Notes under the pieces: model-generated
Database searches by the model: none
What the model saw: the letters and a program-made list of their open reading frames with translations, nothing else
What the model was told of the DNA's origin: nothing
Program-made: the position numbers and the translations under genes
Assembly: GCF_032854445.1 (NCBI RefSeq)
Contig: NC_088301.1
Coordinates: 38,303,187 to 38,367,186, forward strand
Length of the DNA stretch: 64,000 bases
Direction of reading: 5' to 3'
From: Liolophura sinensis
Taxonomy: Eukaryota > Mollusca > Polyplacophora > Chitonida > Chitonidae
In this document: piece after piece, positions 26,651-36,100 of the stretch
How the letters are laid out: the number at the start of each line of letters is the position of its first letter
Position numbering within the stretch: position 1 is the first letter of the stretch

Positions 26651-27900
26651 TACTTCAGATTCATTTGTACAGGTGGTTAGCGTGCCAGCACAGTGCAATC
26701 ACTCAGGAGCCTGTCACAAATGTAGTCGCAGTGAGTTCAAGTCCAGTTCATGCTGGAGGATGGCTGTGGGTTTCCCACGGGCTCTATCCAGATTTCTCCC
26801 ACTATAATGTTGGCCAGTCGTATAAATGAAATATTCTTGAGTATGACGTAGAACACCAATCAAATATATAAATATATTCCTTGATACGGTCAGGTTTTTT
26901 TCTCATCACTGACGATAGTAGAAATACAGTAGCAAGTTACATGCCCTTTGAACACTATAAATTGCAATTTCCAATGGAAGTTAAATGTCTCCCTTTCCCA
27001 AAATAGACAGAATTTTAATTATGTCATATTTGATTGCCTTTTAGTCTGTCGCTGAAATCATCAAGGACATTCTCGGAACTTCAGCCTTAGCAACAACCGA
27101 GAGGATAAAGACCTCAATTTCACAGACGATGGAAGACCTTGAGTTAAAGTTGGAGAGAACACTTATTCCTCGCCCCCAGGCTATGGGTAAATTTCCTTTG
27201 AACCGTCTACCATACATACATGTGTATGGAGGAAGACCTAATTCAGACTCAGCTATGGTTTGCTTTCATATCTGCAAATATAAATTACATGCCTTGTTCC
27301 ATTATATCTGTACATCATTGTATTACTTAGTGTATATTTACTTATTTGATTGTTGGTTAATGCCATACTGAAGAAGTTTTCACTTGTATGATGGCAATCA
27401 GTTTAAATTTTGGAAGAAGCAATAATGCCTGGGATAAACCATTAGACTTTGGCAAGTCAAACTTTGCACATGTATGCAATGCACAGCTACACATGTCATA
27501 TTGATGTGAATCTACAAATTCCCAGTCCAAGGCTGAGAACCTGTAATTCAGGAGTTCATTATGTATTGTTGTATAATACATGTACATGTATACATGTATT
27601 TCATGTACTGTTTCGGAAAAATACTGGCAGGGTATGTGAGTTAAATGTTAGTAAAGACTATACAAGTCAGTATTAAATATTTGACAGGCCAAATTAAACT
27701 AATACATACTAGTCTAAAAGTGTGTTATTGGTTTTGCAGGGCCTCCTCCCAGGTTCAACCAAAGTGCGCTACCTCAACTGCCAGAAGCTATCCGCCCTGC
27801 TCCTGTTACATGCACAAAGGCACCCAAGCCAGAGAAAGGAAGACCGAAATCGAGGGAATCTACGCGTTCAAATAAGTCAACGAAATCTGGACAATCTTGA
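23638..27900 (+). CDS. C8orf74: C8orf74 homologue
   Basis: Five exons with consistent phase: 23638-23688, 24370-24562, 25683-26083, 27045-27186, 27740-27900. Together they encode 315 aa ending in TGA (human protein about 294 aa). Recognition rests on the block around residues 37-65, with LDFLYDSIMFASEKGFPW followed by EELLTGTKG, which matches human C8orf74 closely in spacing and key residues (LY-SI-FA--KGFPW-(x)-QV---EELL--TKG). The 401-bp exon adds a helical region (FMTHFKLFQFVF) and a charged coiled segment. The C-terminus is basic and low in complexity (KAPKPEKGRPKS). The biochemical role is unknown; in mammals expression is mainly reported in testis and ciliated tissue. It is divergent from the RP1-like gene and tail-to-tail with EIF3I. 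The start is the first ATG with correct phase before a clear donor; the first 17 codons are the least certain part. Confidence 0.85.
24187..24312 (-). mobile_element. SINE fragment
   Basis: Starts with TTTATTTATTTGATTTGTGT, then degenerate TACTCAAGATAAATGTCTCA and GGAAACCAGGCCCTGG. Lies in intron 1 of C8orf74. Confidence 0.65.
24649..24673. repeat. TA microsatellite
   Basis: About 12 TA units, in C8orf74 intron 2. Confidence 0.9.
25561..25583. repeat. Poly-T tract
   Basis: 23 T in a row, in C8orf74 intron 2, about 100 bp before exon 3. Confidence 0.9.
26150..26421. mobile_element. MITE-like element, copy 2
   Basis: Begins TTGTCCCTACATCATCC and ends TTAGGACAA before AAATCGTTA. Collinear with 15787-16101 over about 270 bases at moderate identity. 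It starts within 70 bases of the C8orf74 exon 3 donor. Non-coding. Confidence 0.55.
26600..26642. repeat. TA microsatellite
   Basis: About 21 TA units followed by CACACACA, directly before a SINE in C8orf74 intron 3. Confidence 0.9.
26672..26876 (+). mobile_element. Full-length tRNA-derived SINE
   Basis: A-box-like TGGTTAGCGTGCC near 26673 and B-box-like GAGTTCAAGTCC near 26735 give a tRNA-derived head with an internal Pol III promoter. The conserved body follows (TGGGTTTCCCACGGGCTC, CTCCCACTATAATG), then the tail ATAAATGAAATATTCTTGAG and ATCAAATATATAAATAT. The best complete copy in the window. In intron 3 of C8orf74, just after a TA repeat. Confidence 0.85.
27329..27560 (-). mobile_element. 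Degenerate SINE
   Basis: Minus-strand tail (ACTTATTTGATTGTTGGTTA, ACTTGTATGATGGCAATC) followed by a body and the block CCCAGTCCAAGGCTGAGAAC, shared with the 48.95-kb SINE. Old, diverged copy in the last intron of C8orf74. Confidence 0.5.
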
Positions 27901-28403
27901 TCGTTCACAATCACAATCACAATGGTCTCCCATGGTAATGAGTGCCATTGTTAAAAGAGCATGTTCTCTGTTAAACTGATATGGTTTAATACCCATGCTT
28001 ATCATATTGCACTGGACAAATTGTGGCTTTAGCTAACGGTTGCATGTGACAATTGAGAAAGCATGTCCATGACTAAGACCAACAATCACATCCAGCTGCC
28101 CTTCATGTTGGAAGTGGGAGATAAAATGTTTGCTTTGTTATACCTGTCACTGGTCTCAGATAAAAAAAATGGCTTCTTGACTCAACAGTAAGAGCAAAAA
28201 GTATTGTATAGTTATTGACAGTGTTTCAAGGTCATCATTAATATGCAAGTCATCAAGAAACGTATGTACTTTTTTAAGTTATGACTGTTCCATATATGAT
28301 TTGGTTCATATTGGAAGTTAATTCAGCTCTTCAGCAAAAAATTGTTTCTATGTGAATTTTCTATTAAACATATTGTCTACCATTCCCAAAGCTCAGGTTT
28401 ACA

Positions 28404-28409
28404 AATAAA
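28404..28409 (+). terminator. Candidate poly(A) signal of C8orf74
   Basis: AATAAA lies about 500 bases after the C8orf74 stop and is the first canonical hexamer found downstream. It sits just before a SINE on the opposite strand, so it could be incidental. Confidence 0.35.
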
Positions 28410-28439
28410 AGCATGTTTTTCTACAAGAAAAAAAAGATT

Positions 28440-28565
28440 TATTTTTTTATGTATTTGATTGGTGTTTTGCGTCGTCCTCAAGAATATTTCTGTTATAAGA
28501 CGGCAGTCAGGGTGATGGTGGGTGGAAACCAGGCATAGCCCCCTGGGAAACCCACTACCATCCAC
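28440..28565 (-). mobile_element. SINE 3' part
   Basis: Minus-strand tail GTATTTGATTGGTGTTTTGC, CTCAAGAATATTTCTGTTAT and body GGAAACCAGGCATAGCCC. Immediately downstream of the C8orf74 poly(A) candidate. Confidence 0.75.
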
Positions 28566-30060
28566 AGGGTTTCAAAGACACAGAAGCCACCTACAACAAA
28601 TTTGGAATCCTTATCAAGAATAGAAAAATGTTCTTGATGAAAGTCCATAAACAAAAACACCAAATTAGGAAGAATCTTTTCACAGGGAAAACAAGGGTAA
28701 ATTTGCAATAGCTACAACATCCCAGATATAGGATTTCAAGTTTTTGTGCTTTCACGCCTCATTAAATGAAGGGCCCAGATTAACATATGGCATGTCAAAA
28801 CTTTGTTCATTCATTTCACAGATGAGAAACTGCATTTCAGTCTTTAGCATATGCACTGCACATTGCACGTGCATCTTCCAGCTCGCCATGAAATGGACAA
28901 GACTCATTTTACCTTGATTCACCCATTTGAGTTTGACACTCAAACACCCAACTGCAGAACTACCAGTGCAAACTGGAGGGATCCTAGATCAGACAAAAAT
29001 ACATGGGATACATGTATATTCCCATATCCAGCTGACTTCATGTGTGTCTTTCATCTTGGTTATCTACCTTTGTTCAGTCGTGAAAAAACTAAATTTATGG
29101 GTCTTTCAAGGATAAATTGGTTACGCTGTTCCCCAGAGACAGGATATGGATATACCAGTATATGGTGTCAGTTACTGACAACATATTCCCACATCCTGTC
29201 ACTGAATAACAACGTAACTAATGATATACCACCTCACCTAACAGCATGAATTTGAAGCTCTTATTAACCTGATCGAGGCCTTTGCACAATTTAATGTGTA
29301 TATTGTCAAATTTTCATGTACCTTAAAAATCAATAATGACCCAAAAGTTACCCGCCAAAAACAAAAAGTGTTCGTGTCAATAAGGCCACACTGCCGTTAA
29401 TCAAAGTCACCACCTTCTCCAGTCATGTAATACGAGACAGATCAGTTTCATAATGGCCAAAGTAGATCTCTCTGAACCAGAGTTGCACAATAAGGACTTT
29501 CTTATTACAAAATATGGATCGCATGTGGTAATACAAAAAAATAACACACTTTCACATGGGCATTAGGTCAGCAGATATTCTTAACTTTTCATAGCAGCCC
29601 TTCAGACTCTTGGGCTGAAAATGGCTGATGATCATAGATGCTATCAGAACCAATCTAAAATGTATACAGTCCCAAGAACTGATGTCCTTGTTATGCAAGT
29701 GAAATTTCACGTTTCTTTCCATTTCTTCCGCCAATAAATGCTTAATTTTTTCAAGATTACAAAGACCAGTGGCAAAATGTTGTTTATGTTGATTTAAAAA
29801 AGAAAAGCAAAATGTGGGTATCCGAATAAGGAAACAGAACCAGTATCTTAATTTGGAATTGTTTTTCAACCTGACATCTTCTTTCAGAGCTCCTGTTTCA
29901 TAAGCACAAAGCACAGGCACATTGCCGGACATTATATGTATTACAAGTCAACAACTTGGCAAGATTGGAGGCAGAACGGTGAATCACTTGCTGCAAATAT
30001 TAACCATAGGTGTAACGCATGAAAGCACACTGAATAACACAATACCGATCATCCCTTATT
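28566..30060. other. Intergenic region between two gene 3' ends
   Basis: Tail-to-tail interval between C8orf74 and EIF3I. It contains ORFs of 132 aa (28851-29249, plus) and 126 aa (29552-29932, minus). Neither has recognisable motifs, flanking splice sites in phase with a neighbour or any sign of family membership. I regard both as chance ORFs. Confidence 0.55.
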
Positions 30061-30066
30061 TTCTGA

Positions 30067-30072
30067 TTTATT
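30067..30072 (-). terminator. Poly(A) signal of EIF3I
   Basis: AATAAA on the minus strand (TTTATT on the plus strand), about 95 bases after the EIF3I stop codon; a normal distance for a short 3' UTR. Confidence 0.7.
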
Positions 30073-30167
30073 GATTTTTCCCTTGGTCATTCAGCTTTCC
30101 GTCTCAGACGATATTTCGATTTTGCAGTTTTTCAGTTATATTTAAATAGTTTTAGGCTCTTCAGACA

Positions 30168-33100
30168 TCAGTATTCCACCTCGAAGTCGAAATAAGAAGG
30201 GTCAAAATAATGTACTCGGACATAACCGTCTTCACCGCCGCTGCTGTAGCTGAAATCAGAACAAAAGCACTAGTAAGTAATAGATCTAGGCTGGTAAATA
30301 ATAGCACAGATCTTATACCAGACTTTGTTCTCATATATTCTTCATGTATCATGCATACTTAACTGCATGACTTCATCCACTTTTTGTCTTTCCTATCTGT
30401 GACCAAACGTGAAAGTTAATTAGTTATGTTTACCATCATCCATACAGTTCATGCTCCCGTTTGTTAAAAACATTGACGATTTCATTTAACACAGCAATGA
30501 TTTAGAAAGTTTCCCTCTTTGCATCAATAATAAAATTTTATTTTCTCTCCAGTTAAATCGTGTTAATATGCAGCTTGGTAGAAGGGGTCCGCCAAACTTA
30601 GAAAGGTTTTTTTGTTTGTTTTTAGAGTGAAGTCTAGACTCTTGCAGTATGCAGATAAGGCTACACTTGTATGTACAGATTCTTACCTTTTTCCATCTGG
30701 GTGAAAAGCTACGCTGTTAATTGGCCCAAAATGTCCTTTTACCCTCCCAAATTCTTCCTCAAACACTAGGTGGTAAAATTTGGCGTCAAATTTTCCTATC
30801 CTTGTTGATGTCGTCGTCACATCCATGGCTTCCTGTCCTCCTCCCACCACAACCTGCAAGACAACCAGAGAAACTGATGTTTATGACGTGACAGACATAC
30901 TGCTGACTTGTAAGATCCATACCATTTTAAACCACAGTTTTGAAACCTCAAGAAGTGCTCATCATCAAAGTAGTGTAGATGCCTCAATCCACTTTGCCAC
31001 CACTTCTCCAAACTTTATCTCAGTGCTGTTAATAAATCTGCTCATTGGCTGCTAATAAATGTAGCTTTCTTGAACAGGTCAGCTACAGTGTATTTAAAGC
31101 TACAGGGAATACATCACCAGCTTGGCTGTAACACATCTTATCTATCAGAATCCTCGCCATCAAACATATAAAGAAGAAATGCAGAATTTCTTACCCGGCA
31201 GAAGGAATTCCCTTCCCTGCCAAAACAAAGCACGCTCTACTGGCGTAGGTGTATTACTATTTTAATGCTTCTGAAAGGAGAATTCCTTCCTTAGCTGGTC
31301 ACAACTTTGCATTTATGGCATTTGACAGGGACTGATGGTGGCAGGCTCATATGCCAACACAAGTTTCCATCTTCTAGAATATAGCTTCTTTCCAGTTGAT
31401 TACCGTTCTTCCAAAGTGAAGCTGTTATGCCACAAAGTTCAAGAATGGACAGGCGGTCAGATCATGAAATACTATAATGTGACCACTAATAGCAGCCTAA
31501 GTCAGCTTAGGCCTTGTACTCTTTTGCTGTCCATGTCATGCATCACACATTTCTGTGTATATATACTGTTTCTGAATATTTGGGTAATACTCAATCAGTG
31601 CAGCATTACTATAGAAAACTGGGTTAACCTCTCAGAGCTTCCCATTGCAACATAAATACCTTGATGAACTTCCACTTTCTACGTGGCAAGAAATAATTTT
31701 ATGAATGATCATTATAACATCTGCAGTGACCTCAACATGAAAAAACAATCACACAATCAGTATATAAAAATAGGTATAACTACATTCCCCCATCCCCCAA
31801 ACCTTACACTAAGACTTCTTAAAAATTTAAAACAGGAGACAATATTTACATGATCTCTGATTGGTGAAACAGCAGCTGAATTAACCGGTCTGTCAGTCTT
31901 GTAGGTCTTCATGTGTTTCAATGTTGCCATGTCAAATAACTGAAATAAAGAAGGCAAATCAGACATTTTAAGTAACACTTATTAACTTAATGTAATTCTT
32001 CATGTAAACCTCCAGGCAATTACAGTTCTGAAATAAAAAAAGACATTTTCCTGATCTTTTCTAATTCCAAATGTTTTTCAAATTTCAAACAAATGAAAGA
32101 ATGAATGATTACACATGTATTTCAGTCTTCAGCCATATCTTAGCACTAACCTATCTTTTATACGAAGCAACAAAGAGTTATGGCTGTTGAGACCAAAAAC
32201 ATGCAAGGATATGGAACAAACTCTGGTGCAATACTTCCATTGAGAAGATAATTATATGTTATAATATTCAAGTATAAAAGAAGACTTAAAACTACTTTGC
32301 ACATGAGTCATCGTATACACTTATAAAGCTTTAAGCCTTCAATGTTATCAGTAATACCAACCTTAGCAGATGTATCTTTTGATGCTGTTATGACCATGGA
32401 GTAATCACTTGTAGTTTGTATGTCATTTATCTGCTTGTGCTCTCTGACAGAATTTAATAATTTTCCAGTCTGTGAAATAATAAAAACAGAATAGTCAATT
32501 ATCAAACTGTTTGTGAGAGTGTTACCTAATACTATCTCAGAAAAGTACATTCTTTTCTTTATACATAGGTGTACATGGTGTACCTTTCAAGACCAGGTGC
32601 AGATGGTCATGGGTTTGCTCTGGGCTCTGTCTGGGTTAGTCCTACCATAACACCAGCTGGCACTATATAAGGGAAATATTCTTCAGTACAGCATGAAACA
32701 CCAGTCTATCTTGATATTTACTCACTTATTGAATTGCATTTTAATGATATGTTTAGGACAGTGGTGAGTTTCACGGCTGCAGGAAACTGGAGTCAGTGCA
32801 TTAAGTATCAAGGTACTGACAGTAATTGAAAGTAATCAGCCATAATCAAATGTGAGAGCTCTGTAACAACCACACCTGATATAAAAAAAAACTAGACCGA
32901 ACAAACCTTGACGTCAAATTGACATAAATCTCCATCTTCATGGCCTGTGACAATGTATTCTTCGTATGGGCCCCAAATAGCTGATGTGACTTTGCTCATC
33001 TGCCCAGAGATTGGAATCATCATTGCAGGGTTGTTTGAACCTAGTAGAGCAAAAAACAATCTTTGACACTTGGGTCATCCGATACACTTCTTTTAAACAT

Positions 33101-36100
33101 TTTCAAAATATCCTGCACAACAGGAATATACCAAATCACGATTCGTTCAATAATGGAAAACTCTTCTTCACATGGCTAGGTGGAGTTTATACATAGGCTA
33201 GACTTCTTAGATTTCTTACTTAATGCTCTCAATGAAAGAGGTTCTTTTTGACTATGTATTTTCATCTTCACAACTTTTCCCTCTAAGAGGCCACCTTTCT
33301 TACAAAACAAGATATGGTTATGACCATGCACAATTTGGCACAGTATTACCATAAAGTAACTTTTTTTCTTTCTTTATTTTCATTTTACCTATCTTGTAAT
33401 GTTGTATGAGATTTGCAGGACATATCTTTTTATAGATGTATGAATTTACAATGACATGATGAACAACTGCCTCTTCATTAACAACAAGGTATTCAAAAAA
33501 TACTGGTAGCTCAAATGATTGAGCAGTTTGTAATACTGCATAATGTTCAAGTCAAAGGATATATTCAAATATTGATCTCTAAACCAACAAAACGCAAAAT
33601 GACTGACACTGTCATACACAGTTATTATCCTCTATTTATACAGTGCTAAGATCTTGCCATAAAATCAACAAGAAAGATCAAAATTATTATACTGTCACAA
33701 TTACGACTGTTCATTGTATGTGTAAGGATTGCACAGCTAATTTTATCCTGCATTTGGCTCAGATAAATCATGCCTTGTGACTGGACCATCTGATAAGAGG
33801 GGTGTGATAGTTTGCTCTCATCAAAATTCATCTTAACTTACTCATTTGTGAAGGGTCTGAAGCATCAAATATGTGTATTTCACAGGGCAGACCCATGGTT
33901 TGATCTGTTGTGTACATACACATCCTTCCACTGTATGACCAGCCACATGTTCGGACAGCTGTCTGTGAGTTCAAACTGACCAGTGTTTTGCCTGTAAATA
34001 TGAACATTACATATAACATATGGTGGCTTACAAAGAAAATTGTGAAATAAAGACATAGGAAAAAATACAGTTGCAATCGATTTGTAAGCAAAACTTATAT
34101 TCAGAATGGGAGATGTTATTTAGAGAGTGATTTTAAGTACTGGTAATTGTAATAGTATTACCTGTAATTATTATTATATCATACTTTCTGGACATATTTA
34201 TTTGACTGGTGTTTTACATCACACTTAAGAATATTTCACTTATACAATGGCAGCAAGCATAATGCTCAGAGGAAGAAGGGCAGAGCTCGGGTGAAACCCA
34301 CAACCATCCACAGGTCCCTAGTGAACCTTCTTACGTACGAATGGAGAGGAAGCCGGCATGGGCCATAAGCTGAACTTGAACTAACAGCAACTGCATTAAT
34401 TAAAGACTGTCAAGCATGTTAACCGCTTGGTCACAGGGGCTTTTCTGGATATAGCACCAGAATATCTGAGTTTATCCACAGAGTGCAATTCCTAATAATC
34501 ATCATACTTTTAATATCAATATTAGTAAATGTAGTTCAAACATGTACAAACTTTTATCACTTTGCACTCACACTTCACAATGTACTTGAAATAGAATGCC
34601 TGATACAGAATGCAATTGATAACTTATGACTTTATGTACTTGTGAGACACCTGATGCAACTCCTTACCTGTCTCACAATCCCATATCTTCAGTGTATTAT
34701 CAGCTGCCCCAGTCAGAACACGAGTTGTGTCCCCTGGATCAACAGTTAAGGTGAAAATACAAATACTCTTCCACGCAGTTCTGTGAACATTTTCTTATAC
34801 AGCACCTTCTACATCACAGCCAAATTATTTCAACTAAATAAGTTACACATACAGTGTATCAGGAGTTAACATTTGTATGCTGTTTACTTCTTTATACATT
34901 TAAACAGTTATGCATATCCAAACACACAAGTTTTTCAATTATTTTCATTTTGAAATTCCTGTCTTTGCTGGAAATAAGAAACTCATCTGAGCTTTGCAGA
35001 TATAAATCCATCTTATCTGACGCATGCACCTGAAAAAACCTTACAGTCACAGTGACCTCATAGGTCTAGAACTTGTTACATCAAAAAAAAACAACCCTTT
35101 TGACCACTGTACTAAACACAGAAGATATAGCACATAAGGTATACAATATGCTTTCTGACTAATAATTTAGAGTAGTACACTCTTCCATATAAAATAGAAT
35201 TTTATATGAACACAAGGATACAGTTTACATCTAAACACCAAACTGCCCCTGTGTGGCCTCGAAATGTTCCTAGTCTTTCTCCATTCAGGGAAAACCATAC
35301 ATTTGGTTGTGGGTCTTTTGCTGCTGAGAATATGAGATCACCTTCTCTGTTGTATTTAATCTGTGTTATGGCTCTCTCGTGGCCATGGAGTAGAATAGGT
35401 TTCTGAAAGAAAAAAGTATTATCAATAACAGCAAACAAAATGGCTCTGACACATTTTTCTAACATGACGGAGGAAGTGCAATGCTTACGTGTAACTGTAG
35501 CCAAGTACACTGTTCAATCTGTAACATTTTCAACATGATCTGCCAAAGGTCAAAAATAATGTTTGTGTGTCAATTAGCTGTCTGAATTGGTTTTTACTTT
35601 ACCAATTTCCACAGTGAAATCATAATGGTGTCTCTTTGATTTTTTAATCTGTTTAATTAAATTGTACATGAATAAGTTGACAATTTAAAAAAGTGTGGTG
35701 GGTGTGGAGAGCAGGTTTTTAGGTTGGTGTCTTTTATTTGCACAAGATTTGTTTGATCACAAAGACAATCAGCCTAGATCTTCATTCAGTACAAAATTAC
35801 TGTTAGCATCGACACTCCAACAAAGCTAGGCCAGTATGATGTGACATTCATCGCTACATCTAAAACAAATCGCCACACATCTGCTCACTCCTACTTCATG
35901 GGGCTGATTTCAATGACATCTGCATTGACAGCACACAAACTTACCTGCACTAATAATACAAGTTCTTTTTTATGCCTTTTTGGTTTGAATTACAAAGATT
36001 GAGGTTGTTCTTGCAAATAGCAATGGAATACAATAGTTTTCTCAAGGATTTCAATGCCAAAACTCTGTTGCATTTTAAACCCAGAAGTAGGTCACATAAC

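Noticed and set aside
26672-26760. Functional tRNA gene
   Set aside because: The A- and B-box-like sequences belong to a SINE head with a body and tail; no cloverleaf with intact acceptor stem could be drawn.
28851-29249. 132-aa plus-strand ORF between C8orf74 and EIF3I
   Set aside because: No recognisable motif, weak start context and no related exon; consistent with chance.
29552-29932. 126-aa minus-strand ORF downstream of EIF3I
   Set aside because: No motif or codon-like bias, and it lies beyond the EIF3I poly(A) signal.
35229-35402. EIF3I exon 2 ending at the U2-like donor gat|gtaaac
   Set aside because: It leaves phase 0 while the next exon needs phase 1, and it loses the conserved tryptophan. 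The U12 donor seven bases downstream fits both.
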